DNA from: Lentzea indica
GTDB lineage: Bacteria > Actinomycetota > Actinomycetes > Mycobacteriales > Pseudonocardiaceae
DNA length: 64,000 nt
Reading direction: 5' to 3'
Assembly: GCF_012184385.1 (NCBI RefSeq)
Contig: NZ_VSRL01000005.1
Location: 34,758 to 98,757, forward strand
Numbering within the stretch: position 1 is the stretch's first letter; every line of letters begins with the position of its first letter. Both the position numbers and the translations under genes were made by a program. The notes beneath the pieces were generated by a model that was given only the letters and a program-made list of their open reading frames with translations, was not told the DNA's origin and did no database searches. Positions 1-9,067 of this stretch are shown in pieces.

Positions 1-927
1 CGTGATCTGACGACCCCGCAGGCCGTCACGAGCGCGGCGCTCGGCGTCGGTCAGCGGCTCGTCGGAGGCCAGGGCCTCCAGCAAACGCTTGCCCAGCGCC
101 TCGGCCGGGTCGGCCCACTCACGGGCGTGCATCTCGCGGTCGAGGTCCCAGACCGGCACCAGCAGGCCGTGCGCGCGGAACGAACCGGCGTACCGGGAGC
201 CCTCGCCGAGGTCCAGCTCGCCGCGGGCGGCCAGACGCGCCATCGCGGGCAGCAACTTCTCCTCGGGCTCAGGACGGACCCAGCGCAGGTGCGCCTTGTC
301 GCCAGCGTCCACCCAGTACGCGGCCTTCACGCCGGGAGCGTCGACGCGTTCGGTCGGCAGGATCGCCGCGTTCGCGCGCTCCAGCGACAGCGCCACGTCA
401 CCCGAGGGCTCGGTGCCCTCCGGCATCCACCAGACGAAGTCGGTGTGCAGCACGGGAACGATCTCGGCCTCGGGGTCGAGCAGGTCCTGCAGGCGGCCGG
501 GGTTCTCGCCGTTGTCAGGGCCGACGATCGGCAGCACGTCGCCGGTCTTCGCCTGCTGCGCCCACTGCAGCGCACGGGCCAGGTCGCGGCTGATGTCACC
601 GGACCGCGTCTGCACCTGCAGACCGATGAACGGCACGTCGTCGCCGCGGATCAGGCCGGCGGCGGCCATCGGCAGCACGGTGGCCAGCGTGACCTCGCGG
701 CCGTCCTTGACCGGCAGCTTCGCGATCGCCGACGCACGAACTCGCGCAGCGCGATCAGCTCGCGACTCGGAGGCCAGGCCCTCGAACGGCCGCGACACGA
801 TCACGTCCGTCGCGCCGCCGGGCGCGCCGTGGCAGGCCTTGTAGCGCTTGCCGGACCCGCACGGGCAGGGCTGCTTCGGGTTGATCCCGTCCTTCGGTGC
901 GTCCTTGACCGCGGTCCGCTTGGCCAC
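1..927 (-). CDS. DUF5926 family SEC-C motif protein, 3' end outside window
   Basis: The gene reads leftwards from a GTG at 927, preceded by a GAGGAGG ribosome site, and is still open at base 1, so the C-terminus is missing. The first 40 residues contain the zinc-binding SEC-C motif (PCPCGSGKRYKACHG) found at the tail of SecA and in many small proteins. The rest matches the actinobacterial DUF5926 family as I know it; its function is unknown. Around 727-765 the main frame reads a basic, non-conserved stretch, while the neighbouring frame reads ELIALREFV, the sequence expected there. One extra base near 763 and one missing base near 733 would restore it. Confidence 0.8.
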   Translation of the reverse strand, partial: MAKRTAVKDAPKDGINPKQPCPCGSGKRYKACHGAPGGATDVIVSRPFEGLASESRADRAARVRASAIAKLPVKDGREVTLATVLPMAAAGLIRGDDVPFIGLQVQTRSGDISRDLARALQWAQQAKTGDVLPIVGPDNGENPGRLQDLLDPEAEIVPVLHTDFVWWMPEGTEPSGDVALSLERANAAILPTERVDAPGVKAAYWVDAGDKAHLRWVRPEPEEKLLPAMARLAARGELDLGEGSRYAGSFRAHGLLVPVWDLDREMHAREWADPAEALGKRLLEALASDEPLTDAERRARDGLRGRQIT

Positions 928-953
928 CTTGGCCCTCCTCGTGCTCAGGCTTG

Positions 954-1694
954 TCAGGTCGCCAAATTAGCCGTCAGCAGGCGGCGGGTGTTCGCCGGGG
1001 CATTGGTCGCGACGTAGCGGACACCCAGGTCACGGCACAGCGCGACGTCCTCGGGGCTGTCCACGGTCCACACGTACGTCTCGTGCCCCGCCCGCCTGGC
1101 CCGATCGACGTAGTCGGGGTCGTTGCGCAGCACGTGCACGCCCGGTCCGGTGTAGTCGGCGAACGACGGCAGCGCGCCACTGCGGTACCGGGCGAGGCGG
1201 TCGAGCAGCAGCACCGTGCGGATGTCCGGAGCCATCTCCCGAAACACCTTCACCGCCGTCGGCGAGAACGACATCATCACGATCTGCTTGTCGAGCTCGT
1301 GCCTCTTCAGCGCCTCGACGAGCTTGCGCTCGATCTCGTTGCGGTACCGGACCGGGTGCTTGGTCTCGACGAAGAGCTGCACGTTCGTGCTCTTGACCAG
1401 CTCCAGCAGCTGGTCGAGCACCAGCAGTTCAGCCGGCTGACCGTGGCGGTGCCAGCTGCCGTAGTCGAACTTCTGCAGCTCCTCCAGCGAGAGCGCGCTG
1501 ACCGTGCCACGCCCGTTCGAGGTGCGGGTGAGCGTGCGGTCGTGCACACACACGATCTCACCGTCACGCGAGAGGCGGATGTCGCACTCGAGCCCGTCCG
1601 CGCCCTCCTTCAAAGCCAGCTCGTAGGCGCCGATGGTGTGCTCAGGACGGTCGGTGGACGCGCCACGGTGCGCGACGACGGAAGGCTGCTGCAC
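954..1694 (-). CDS. Glycerophosphodiester phosphodiesterase family protein (cytoplasmic)
   Basis: A 246-residue GDPD-fold phosphodiesterase, predicted to hydrolyse glycerophosphodiesters to glycerol-3-phosphate and an alcohol. The N-terminus has the HRGAS catalytic histidine motif, followed by ExD-type metal ligands (LECDIRLSRDGEIVCVHD) with the second catalytic histidine. The C-terminal barrel ends in a VWTVDSPED segment typical of the family. No signal peptide is visible, unlike the second GDPD at 3025-3993. It stands 26 bases upstream of the SEC-C gene on the same strand, so the two may be co-transcribed. Confidence 0.88.
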   Translation of the reverse strand: MQQPSVVAHRGASTDRPEHTIGAYELALKEGADGLECDIRLSRDGEIVCVHDRTLTRTSNGRGTVSALSLEELQKFDYGSWHRHGQPAELLVLDQLLELVKSTNVQLFVETKHPVRYRNEIERKLVEALKRHELDKQIVMMSFSPTAVKVFREMAPDIRTVLLLDRLARYRSGALPSFADYTGPGVHVLRNDPDYVDRARRAGHETYVWTVDSPEDVALCRDLGVRYVATNAPANTRRLLTANLAT

Positions 1695-1855
1695 AACCCC
1701 GAACAGTAGTGCCGTTACCGCCGACCTTCACCGCGTCTTCCACCACTCAGCGGGGCAAAGGCCGGCGGTCACGGCACTGGTTCCTCCGCAACAATTTGAG
1801 GCATCAATCAAATGGACGTGGACGAAACGCGGATCGCGACTTACCGTCCCGCCTT

Positions 1856-3053
1856 GTGACGTTCGACCAGCGCGATCCCGAGTTCATCGCCGACCCGTAC
1901 CCGGCCTTCGCCGCCCTGCGCGAAGCCGGTGAGGTGCATCACCACGAGCAGATGGGTGTCGCCGTCGCCGTCTCGCACGCCGCCTGTTCCGCCGTGCTGC
2001 GGCACCGTTCGCTCGGCCGGATCTGGTCGGACGTGAAGCCGGTGGAGCAGTTCATGGCCTTCAACCTCCTGCACCGCAACTCGCTGCTGGAGAACGAGCC
2101 GCCCACGCACACCCGCCTGCGCCGCCTGGTGGCCGCCGCGTTCGGCCGCGGCCACGTCGAGCGCCTGCGTCCGTGGGTCGCCGAGCTGGCGACCGGCTCG
2201 TCGACGAACTGGTCGAGAAGATCGACGACGTGGCCAGGCCGACCTGCTCGCCCACGTCGCGGCGCCGCTGCCGGTCGAGGTGATCGCCGAGCTGCTCGGC
2301 GTTCCCGGGCAGGACCGCTACCTGTTGCAGCCGTGGTCGAACGCCATCGTGAAGATGTACGAGTACGGCCTGCCTCCTGAACAGCAGCAAGCCGCCGAAC
2401 GCGCCGCCACGGAGTTCGTCGCCTACCTGCGCGAGCTGATCGCGTTGCGCCGCAAGAACCCCGGCTCAGACCTCGTCTCCGACCTGGTCGCCGTCACCGA
2501 CACCGACGGCGCCCGGCTCACCGAGGACGAGCTCGTCGCCACCGCCGTGCTGCTGCTGATGGCCGGCCACGAGGCCACGGTCAACGTGATCGGCAACGGC
2601 GTGTACGCCCTGATGCGGCACCGCTCGCAGTGGGAACGCCTCTCACCCGAGGTGATGCCGACCGCCGTCGAGGAACTGATCCGCTACGACTCGCCGTTGC
2701 AGCTCTTCGAACGCACCGCCACCGAACGCGTGGAAATCGCCGGCCACGTCATCGAGCCCGGCGAGAAGATCGCCGCCCTGCTCGGTGCGGCCGCGCGCGA
2801 CCCGTTGGTCTTCGAAAACCCGGACACGCTCGACGTCGGGCGCGAGAAGAACCAGCACCTCGGGTTCGGCATGGGCATCCACTACTGCCTGGGTGCGCCG
2901 CTGGCCCGCATCGAGGTGGAGGCGGCGCTGTCCTCGTTGCACCGCAAGCTTCCTGGCGCCGTGCTGGCGGAGGAGCCGAACCGGCGCGCCGAGTTCGTGA
3001 TCCGCGGGCTGCACTCGCTGCCGCTCAGCGCGGATAGCGTTTCGGGAGCTTGA
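1856..3053 (+). CDS. Cytochrome P450 with apparent frameshifts
   Basis: A bacterial class I P450 of about 400 residues. Visible landmarks are the DPYPAFAALR start, the C-helix PTHTRLRRLV, the I-helix oxygen motif MAGHEAT, the K-helix EELIRYD (ExxR) and the heme loop LGFGMGIHYCLGAPLARIE with the cysteine ligand. The frame breaks twice: after 2192 the protein continues one frame over (RLVDELVEKIDDV), and after about 2233 it moves again (ADLLAHVAAPLPVEVIAELL), each explained by one missing base. GTG 1856 opens the visible frame without a ribosome site. ATG 1812, after TTGAGG, would give a better start if one further base is missing near 1855. Either three assembly indels or a decaying gene. Its 3' end overlaps the convergent GDPD by 29 bases. 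Confidence 0.8.
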
Positions 3054-3993
3054 AACCGCGCTCCTTCAGCACCTTCCGCAAGCGATCCGGGTAGTCGGTG
3101 ATCAGGCCGTCGACCCCGGTGTCGATCACCTCGTGCATCCGTGACACCTCGTCCACGGTCCACGGGATGACAGCGAGGCCCTGTCCGTGAGCTTCGGTGA
3201 CCAGTTCCTTCGTGGTCATCGTGTGCACCGGGGACAACGCCGTGGCGCCGAAGCTCCGCACCGCACGAGCCACGCTGCCGCCGAAGTCGTCCAGGTTCAG
3301 CCCGCCGGTCCACGGCGAGCCCGGCCGCAGGAAGTCCGGCTGGGTCAGCGCCACCAGCGGGATGCGGGGCTCGACCTCGCGCAGCCTCATCAAGGTGCCC
3401 CAGTCGAACGACTGGATGGTCACGTTCGCCATGAAGCCCGAGCGGCGGATCTCGCGGACCGCGCGTTGCACGAACTGCTCGCGCGGTGCGGTCTCGTGCG
3501 GGGCGGCGGCCTCGACCTTGGTCTCGATGTTGAAGCGGATGCCCCATGCGCGATGCCTGCGCGCCAGGTCGAAGAGCTCGGCCAGCGTGGGCATGCGGGC
3601 GCCTGGCGAGAGCTCCTGGTCCGGGTACTGCGACCACCTGGTGCTGCCGCAGTCGAGGGTGCGGACCTGGGCGAACGTCAGGTCCTTCACGTACTTGCCC
3701 GCGTAGGGGAACGCGGGGTCGCCGGGGAACGCGGGCGAGGTGTCGAGACACTTCGCCGGGTTCGTCTTGCGGTCGTGGGTGATGACCTCGCGGCCGTCCT
3801 TGGTGATCTGCAGGTCGAGCTCCAGCGTCGTGACGCCGAGCTCCAGTGCCTTGCCGAACGCCTTGAGCGTGCTCTCCACCGTCAGGCCGATGCCGCCGCG
3901 GTGTGCCTGGAGGTCGAAGTCCCTGTGGTGGTGCGCCTGGGCGACGCCTGGTGTGGCCATTGCGATCACCAGAGCCCCGATGAGTGTCCGCAT
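3025..3993 (-). CDS. Secreted glycerophosphodiester phosphodiesterase
   Basis: A 322-residue GDPD domain protein with an N-terminal signal peptide (MRTLIGALVIAMATPGVAQA, cleavage after AQA), so it should act outside the membrane on glycerophosphodiesters or teichoic-acid-like polymers. The catalytic HRGG (from LQAHRGGIG), the LELDLQITKDG metal site and the HDRKT histidine are present. The C-terminal WTVDEVSRMHEVIDTGVDG segment is the usual last barrel strand. It is not co-transcribed with the P450, with which it converges. It probably supplies phosphate or glycerol from extracellular diesters, complementing the cytoplasmic paralogue at 954-1694. Confidence 0.87.
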   Translation of the reverse strand: MRTLIGALVIAMATPGVAQAHHHRDFDLQAHRGGIGLTVESTLKAFGKALELGVTTLELDLQITKDGREVITHDRKTNPAKCLDTSPAFPGDPAFPYAGKYVKDLTFAQVRTLDCGSTRWSQYPDQELSPGARMPTLAELFDLARRHRAWGIRFNIETKVEAAAPHETAPREQFVQRAVREIRRSGFMANVTIQSFDWGTLMRLREVEPRIPLVALTQPDFLRPGSPWTGGLNLDDFGGSVARAVRSFGATALSPVHTMTTKELVTEAHGQGLAVIPWTVDEVSRMHEVIDTGVDGLITDYPDRLRKVLKERGFKLPKRYPR

Positions 3994-4059
3994 CCACCCA
4001 ACCTGGCACTCACTGAGGAGGGCCGGAAGGTCCTTGAGGACGAACGTCTCTTGAACAGA

Positions 4060-4965
4060 TCAACGGGGTGAGCCGGACGCGCGGACCGACCGCAACGGCG
4101 GTTCGGGAGCGTCCTTGACCTCCACCACCCGCATCAGCCGGACGGACGCGGCGTCCACCGGCAGCAGGAGCGTGGTGATCCGCCGGACGACGAGCGCCGT
4201 GGTCACCGCGACCCCGGCGAGCACGAAGTCGCCGAGCGCGTGCAGCAGCACACCGTCGGCCAGCGCCTGGGTGCTGTCGCGGAACGACCACAGGACCGTG
4301 ATCACGAACATCAGCCCAGAGCCGACCCACAGGCCCCACCACCAGCGCAGGAGCCTCGACGGACGGGGACGTTCGCCTGCCGGTCGGCGCGCCACCGCGT
4401 GTTCGAGCTCCGCGAGCACCGAACCCGGCACGACGAGGTTCACGCCGGGCACGACCAGTCCGATGAGAGCCGCGCGGTCCGAGCGGGACGGCCCGTAGCC
4501 CACGAGGGTCGCGGCCACGTTTCGCGTGCGGCGCACCCACAGCAACGTGAGCACGAGCGACAGCAGGCAGCCGGTGAACGTGATCGCCGAGGAGGACACC
4601 ACCATCGCGTCCGACGCGCTGACCACGCCGGCCGAGAGCGCGCCGAAACGGCTCAGCGCGACCAGCACGTAGCGCCAGATCTCGGACAACGCGCCCCACA
4701 CCGCGACGCAAGCGAGCAGCCAGAGCGAGTTCTGCGCTGTCCTGCCAGCCGGCGCACGCCGTCGACCGAGTCGGCCTGCTCGACCGCGCCGGGGCACGGC
4801 CGTCGGCCAGCGCCACGCCAGCAGCGGAAAGCCCCAGCGCGGAGGGACCGGGTAGTTCGGCGGGCCGCCGTAGGACAGCTTCTGCGACCGCCGCGACGGC
4901 TGCGGGTACGCACTGGGTGGCGGAGTCGCCACCCAGTCCACGCGCATCGGTTGCAGCGGCTGCAC
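4060..4965 (-). CDS. DUF4328 domain membrane protein
   Basis: A roughly 300-residue integral membrane protein with a Pro/Tyr-rich N-terminus followed by about six hydrophobic helices, the layout of actinobacterial DUF4328 proteins (function unknown). It begins with GTG 4965, two bases after the rhodanese stop, so the pair is coupled; ATG 4947 is an alternative. Between about 4745 and 4796 the frame gives an arginine-rich stretch, while the adjacent frame gives GAVEQADSVDGVRRLA, after which RTAQNSLWLL (a family hallmark) follows in the original frame. That is a compensating pair: one extra C near 4796, one missing base near 4745. Confidence 0.75.
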   Translation of the reverse strand: MQPLQPMRVDWVATPPPSAYPQPSRRSQKLSYGGPPNYPVPPRWGFPLLAWRWPTAVPRRGRAGRLGRRRAPAGRTAQNSLWLLACVAVWGALSEIWRYVLVALSRFGALSAGVVSASDAMVVSSSAITFTGCLLSLVLTLLWVRRTRNVAATLVGYGPSRSDRAALIGLVVPGVNLVVPGSVLAELEHAVARRPAGERPRPSRLLRWWWGLWVGSGLMFVITVLWSFRDSTQALADGVLLHALGDFVLAGVAVTTALVVRRITTLLLPVDAASVRLMRVVEVKDAPEPPLRSVRASGSPR

Positions 4966-4967
4966 GA

Positions 4968-5306
4968 TCAGATGACCTCGGGTTCCATGCCGTCGGTGCC
5001 GCCCTCGAGCGGGCGGCCGGACGCGTCCCAGTGCTGCATGCCGCCCTCGACGTTGACGGCCTCCCAGCCGTTCTCGTTGAGGTACTGGGTCACGCGGGCG
5101 GAACGGCCACCGGCGCGGCACACGACGTAAAGCTGCACGTCGTTCGGCACCTCTTCGAGACGGGCGCCGATCTCGCTCATGGGGATGTGCAGCGCGCCGG
5201 GCGCATGGCCCGCGTCCCACTCGTCCTGCTCACGCACGTCCAGCAGGACGGCGCCTTCCGGGAGCACGGCGGGAACTTCGGCGATCTCCACGCTTGGAAC
5301 AGTCAC
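4968..5306 (-). CDS. Rhodanese-like domain protein
   Basis: A single-domain rhodanese of 112 residues. It has the DVREQDEWDAGHAPGALHIP substrate-entry region and the active-site loop CRAGGRS with the catalytic cysteine at residue 63, followed by GGMQHW. Such proteins carry a persulfide on the cysteine and act in sulfur transfer or cyanide/thiosulfate handling. No signal peptide, so cytoplasmic. It is the first gene of a two-gene unit with the DUF4328 membrane protein. Confidence 0.9.
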   Translation of the reverse strand: MTVPSVEIAEVPAVLPEGAVLLDVREQDEWDAGHAPGALHIPMSEIGARLEEVPNDVQLYVVCRAGGRSARVTQYLNENGWEAVNVEGGMQHWDASGRPLEGGTDGMEPEVI

Positions 5307-5366
5307 GCCGTAGATGTTCCCATGCCGGAAGTTGCACGGACGTGAACCTCCGGCACGGGTCCATCC

Positions 5367-6263
5367 TCAGGCCTCCCCCGCGATGGCGGGCCCGAGCCTC
5401 GCGAACTGCTCCTCGGACAGCGGCGGGGTCAGCCGTCCCGGTCCGATGCGCTCCCAGTAGCCCTGCTGCGCCGCGGGACGCAGATCCTTGCTGCCGTAGT
5501 TGGCCAGCTCCAGTTGCAGCAGCAGGCCGTCCGGCCGGTACACCTCCATGACCTGCAAGAGCGTCTGGAACGGCTCAGCGGCGCGCACGTCGTGGAGCTG
5601 GATGACCGTGCCGTCGGGCAGCACCGTCCGGTACGGCGGCGCGCAGTTGCCGAAAGTCCAGAGGCTGTCGTCGGCGTACACCGTGGCGGAGCCCGCGAAC
5701 CTGCCCGCGGTGAGCCTGACGCTGCCGGTGCCACCGCCGTCGGCCAGGTCGACCGCGTACTCCGCCCTGCCAACGCCCGGCGACAGCGCGCTGACCTGCA
5801 CCTCGGGCACCTGCCTGCGCACCGTGTCGATCCACTTCGCGACGAAGTCGTCCGGCAGCCGCTCATTGCCGATCGGTGTCGCCAGCGCGAGCTTTCGAGC
5901 TTGGATGTTGCACCTCGGCATCGAGACGATCGGCCGTCCGTCCGGCGGTGGTGCGGTGGCCGCCGGGGTCCACGTCCCGTACGGGATCTGCGGTGGTGTG
6001 TTGACGCGCGGCCAGCCCACGGAGTGGACGACGGTCGCGGGTCCCGCGTCCGGCTCGTTCGCCGGCGTGGGCGGCGGTCCGGCCATGTTCAGCGTCGTTG
6101 CGCCGATGCCGATGCCGGCGACCACCGCGACCACGCCGAGCACCGCTCCGGCCCGCTGGGCGAACACCCTGCGCCGGCCGCGCTTCATCACCACGTCCAG
6201 CGTGGTCGTAGGAGGGGGCGCGGCGACGTCGAGAGCTCCGCGCAGCTTCTCTTCGATGTTCAT
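5367..6263 (-). CDS. Membrane-anchored protein coupled to SigE-type sigma factor (probable anti-sigma role)
   Basis: A 298-residue protein with a short cytoplasmic N-terminus (MNIEEKLRGALD), one transmembrane helix at about residues 40-60 and a large extracytoplasmic domain with cysteine-containing segments. I chose ATG 6263, which overlaps the sigma factor stop in the string TGATG; an in-frame ATG nine bases earlier is possible. This topology and coupling are typical of regulators of SigE-family ECF factors in actinomycetes. No zinc-finger anti-sigma motif is visible, so the anti-sigma role is inferred from context only. Confidence 0.75.
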   Translation of the reverse strand: MNIEEKLRGALDVAAPPPTTTLDVVMKRGRRRVFAQRAGAVLGVVAVVAGIGIGATTLNMAGPPPTPANEPDAGPATVVHSVGWPRVNTPPQIPYGTWTPAATAPPPDGRPIVSMPRCNIQARKLALATPIGNERLPDDFVAKWIDTVRRQVPEVQVSALSPGVGRAEYAVDLADGGGTGSVRLTAGRFAGSATVYADDSLWTFGNCAPPYRTVLPDGTVIQLHDVRAAEPFQTLLQVMEVYRPDGLLLQLELANYGSKDLRPAAQQGYWERIGPGRLTPPLSEEQFARLGPAIAGEA

Positions 6264-6754
6264 CAAACACACTCCGAGTTCACCGGCTCGCCGTACGCCT
6301 CGCGGAGCGTCGCCAAACCCCTGGCTGTCTGACTCTTGACGTTGCCCACCGAACAGCCCAGCTCAGCGGCCGTCTGCTCGATGGACAGGTCGTGCACGAA
6401 ACGCAGCACGAGCGCGGCCCGTTGCTTCGGCGGCACCTGCAGCAATGCGGCGTTCAGGCGGGCGTCGGGATCGGAGAAGCCACCGCCGACCCCGTGTTCG
6501 GGCAGGTCGGCGAACGGGCGTTCACGGTCGCGGCCGCGGCGCCTGCTGTCGAGGAACAGGCGCGTCACGATCGTGCGGACGTAAGCCTCCGCCGTTTCGC
6601 GCCTTATGCTCGGCCACTTCGCGTACGCCTTCACGAATGCGTTCTGCGCGAGTTCTTCCGCCTGTGACCAGTCGCCGCACAACGCGTACGCCGTGCGCCG
6701 AGCCCAGTCGAACCTGCTCGTGAAGAACTCCGAGAACTCCTCGTCTCGTCGCAC
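6263..6754 (-). CDS. SigE-family ECF RNA polymerase sigma factor
   Basis: A 163-residue sigma factor of the short SigE type (TIGR02983). Region 2 begins EFFTSRFDWARRTAYALCGDW and includes the AEELAQNAFVKAYAKWP core. Region 4 contains QRAALVLRFVHDLS followed by the helix-turn-helix TAAELGCSVGNVKSQTARGLATLR. I chose GTG 6754 because a GGGGGA ribosome site lies seven bases upstream and the family starts here; the open frame continues uninformatively to 6901. The downstream membrane protein is translationally coupled. Confidence 0.88.
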   Translation of the reverse strand: MRRDEEFSEFFTSRFDWARRTAYALCGDWSQAEELAQNAFVKAYAKWPSIRRETAEAYVRTIVTRLFLDSRRRGRDRERPFADLPEHGVGGGFSDPDARLNAALLQVPPKQRAALVLRFVHDLSIEQTAAELGCSVGNVKSQTARGLATLREAYGEPVNSECV

Positions 6755-6824
6755 TCCGGTCCCCCAAGCTTGTGCTGCGTTCGCGTTCAATACGCGGTCA
6801 GCACGACCAGGGTTGCACGAACGA

Positions 6825-6858
6825 AAAACGGGCCGCCCCAGCAGGGACGGCCCGTTTT
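6825..6858 (-). terminator. Intrinsic terminator after the actP-type operon
   Basis: A perfect 11-bp stem (6825-6835 with 6848-6858) around a 12-base loop, rich in G/C with A/T ends, so it works in both directions. It lies just past the stop of the symporter at 6870 and before the sigma factor start at 6754. Confidence 0.85.
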
Positions 6859-6869
6859 CGGTGAAACCG

Positions 6870-8462
6870 TTAGTGCGCGATGGCCTTCTCGGCGCCCGCA
6901 CCGGTGAGGGAGCGGACCTCCATCTCGGCCTGCTTGATCGGGTCGGCCTTCTCCCTGGAGAGGATCGTGCCGATGTAGCCGAGCAGGAACGCGACCGGGA
7001 TCGACACGATGCCGGGGTTCGACAACGGGAAGAGCGCGAAGTCGGAGTTCTTGAACATCGACGTCGGCTGGCCGGAGACCGCGGGCGACAGGACGATCAA
7101 CGTGATCGTCACGGCCAGACCGCCGTAGATGCTCCACAGCGCGCCCGAGGTGTTGAACCTCTTCCAGAACAGCGAGTAGAGGATCGTCGGCAGGTTCGCC
7201 GAGGCCGCGACCGCGAACGCCAGCGCCACGAGGAACGCGATGTTCTGGCCGTTGGCCACGATGCCGCCGCCGATGGACACGAGACCGATCACGACCGCGG
7301 TGATGCGGGCGACCTTGACCTCGGAGTCCTTGTCCTCCGCCTGGCCCTTCTTGATGATGTTGGCGTAGATGTCGTGTGCGAACGACGCCGACGCCGTGAT
7401 CGTCAGACCCGCCACGACCGCCAGGATCGTCGCGAACGCCACCGCGGCGATCAGGCCCAGCAGGATCGGGCCACCGAGCTCCAGCGCGAGCAGCGGAGCC
7501 GCCGAGTTCGCCTTGCCGGGCGCCCCATTGATCTTGTCAGGGCCGACGAGCGCACCGGCGCCGTAGCCGAGAACCAGCGTGAACAGGTAGAAGATGCCGA
7601 TCAGCCAGATGGCCCACACGACCGAGCGACGGGCTTCCTTCGCGGTCGGCACGGTGTAGAAGCGCATCAGGATGTGCGGCAGACCCGCGGTACCGAGCAC
7701 CAGGGCCAGCGCCAGCGACAGGAAGTCCAGCTTCGTGGTGCCGTTCTTGCCGTACGCGAGGCCGGGGCCGAGCAGCTTCTCGCCGGCCTTGGGCGCGTTG
7801 TCCACAGCGGCGCCGAGCAGCGTGGACAGGTTGAAGCCGTACTTGCCGAGCACCCACACGGTCATGATGCCCGCGCCGGCGATCAGCAGGACCGCCTTGA
7901 TGATCTGCACCCAGGTGGTGCCCTTCATGCCGCCGATGAGGACGTAGGCGATCATCAGGGCGCCGACCACGGCGATGACGAGAGCCTGGCCACCCGAGCC
8001 CGTGATGCCGAGCAGCAGGGCGACGAGACCACCGGCACCGGCCATCTGGGCCAGCAGGTAGAAGAACGAGACGGCCATCGTCGACGTGGCGGCGGCGGCG
8101 CGGACCGGACGCTGGCGCATCCGGAAGCTCAGCACGTCACCCATCGTGTACTTGCCGGTGTTGCGCAGCAGCTCGGCGACCAGCAGCAGCGCGATGAGCC
8201 ACGCCACCAGGAAGCCGATCGAGTACAGGAAGCCGTCGTAGCCGTTGATCGCGATGGCACCCGCGATGCCGAGGAACGAGGCCGCGGAGAGGTAGTCACC
8301 CGCGATCGCGATGCCGTTCTGCGGGCCGGTGAACGCGCGACCGGCGGCGAGGTAGTCAGCAGCGGTCTTGGTGTTGCGGCTCGCCCGGATGACCACGAAC
8401 AGCGTGATCAGGACGAAGACACCGAAGATGCTGATGTTGAGGATCGGGCTGGACTCGTTCAC
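6870..8462 (-). CDS. actP: Cation/acetate symporter, SSS family (ActP-like)
   Basis: A 530-residue sodium/solute symporter with about thirteen transmembrane helices. Family signatures include the N-terminal AADYLAAGR and GIAIAGDYLSAASFLGIAGA segments and the central TAGLPHILMRFYTVP. ActP/MctC proteins import acetate and related monocarboxylates with a cation. It starts with GTG 8462, overlapping the DUF485 stop (GTGA), the classic yjcH-actP arrangement. A strong terminator follows. Expression may be under the LytS/LytTR pair encoded nearby, by analogy with other LytTR-controlled carboxylate carriers. Confidence 0.92.
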   Translation of the reverse strand: MNESSPILNISIFGVFVLITLFVVIRASRNTKTAADYLAAGRAFTGPQNGIAIAGDYLSAASFLGIAGAIAINGYDGFLYSIGFLVAWLIALLLVAELLRNTGKYTMGDVLSFRMRQRPVRAAAATSTMAVSFFYLLAQMAGAGGLVALLLGITGSGGQALVIAVVGALMIAYVLIGGMKGTTWVQIIKAVLLIAGAGIMTVWVLGKYGFNLSTLLGAAVDNAPKAGEKLLGPGLAYGKNGTTKLDFLSLALALVLGTAGLPHILMRFYTVPTAKEARRSVVWAIWLIGIFYLFTLVLGYGAGALVGPDKINGAPGKANSAAPLLALELGGPILLGLIAAVAFATILAVVAGLTITASASFAHDIYANIIKKGQAEDKDSEVKVARITAVVIGLVSIGGGIVANGQNIAFLVALAFAVAASANLPTILYSLFWKRFNTSGALWSIYGGLAVTITLIVLSPAVSGQPTSMFKNSDFALFPLSNPGIVSIPVAFLLGYIGTILSREKADPIKQAEMEVRSLTGAGAEKAIAH

Positions 8463-8809
8463 TTGCCGTCTCCCTCGATCTCACCACGGAGCTTCTCGGC
8501 CAACGGGTCGAGGTTCTTGTTGGCGTGCCGCACGTACAGCGTCGTGATGACGAAGGTCGACACGAACTGCAGCAGCCCGAAGATGAGCCCGACGTTGATG
8601 TTGCCGAACACCTTGGTGGACATGAAGCCGTGCGCGTAGTCCGCGAGCAGCACATACAGCAGGTACCACGCGAGGAACAGCCCGGAGACCGGGAACACGA
8701 ACTTGCGCAGGCGGTGCTTCAGCTGCGCGAAGTCATCACTTGCTTGGACATCGACCCACGTCTGGGCATCGGGGGCCGACTCGCTCGGGGTGTGTTCAAC
8801 AGTGCTCAC
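8459..8809 (-). CDS. DUF485 membrane protein, symporter partner (YjcH/MctB-like)
   Basis: A 116-residue protein with two transmembrane helices (VFPVSGLFLAWYLLYVLL and INVGLIFGLLQFVSTFVITT) and the charged tail ADLEKL-like end typical of DUF485. These proteins are encoded immediately before ActP-type symporters and are thought to assist them. I chose GTG 8809, which has AGGAGGGG seven bases upstream; the longer open frame to 8917 lacks a ribosome site. Confidence 0.88.
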   Translation of the reverse strand: MSTVEHTPSESAPDAQTWVDVQASDDFAQLKHRLRKFVFPVSGLFLAWYLLYVLLADYAHGFMSTKVFGNINVGLIFGLLQFVSTFVITTLYVRHANKNLDPLAEKLRGEIEGDGK

Positions 8810-9067
8810 AGTCCCCTCCTCGCGGTACTCGTCGTGGGTGTCAGCAACGTGACAGGCACGTAATGCCTCCAGGTGCGGTCCTGTTCTTGGTGCAGACCGT
8901 ATGGAGACTTGAGTCACTCAGGTAAGACCCCGTCCGTGCCCATGCGCCCAGCAGTCGGGTGATGCGACGAACGGTCAGTATGCGTAGACGAACAGCACTC
9001 TGCGTGATCGCAATCACCGTTCACCGATTCGAGTGAGTAAATTTCACCCATTTGAAACACTGGCTAC
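8810..9067. other. Intergenic region between two symporter operons
   Basis: About 258 bases carrying the promoter side of the DUF485-actP unit and the end of the second symporter. No strong hairpin with a T-run and no clear -35/-10 pair is visible. No credible gene is seen on either strand. Confidence 0.6.

Noticed and set aside
5318..5372. TGCCGGA...TCCGGCA hairpin between rhodanese and membrane protein genes
   Set aside because: Short stem with 19-base loop and no T-run; too weak for a terminator call.
6606..8639. Long plus-strand frame (677 codons) opposite the ActP-type symporter
   Set aside because: Antisense shadow of a well-supported gene in high-GC DNA; Arg/His/Asp-rich, no domain, no ribosome site.
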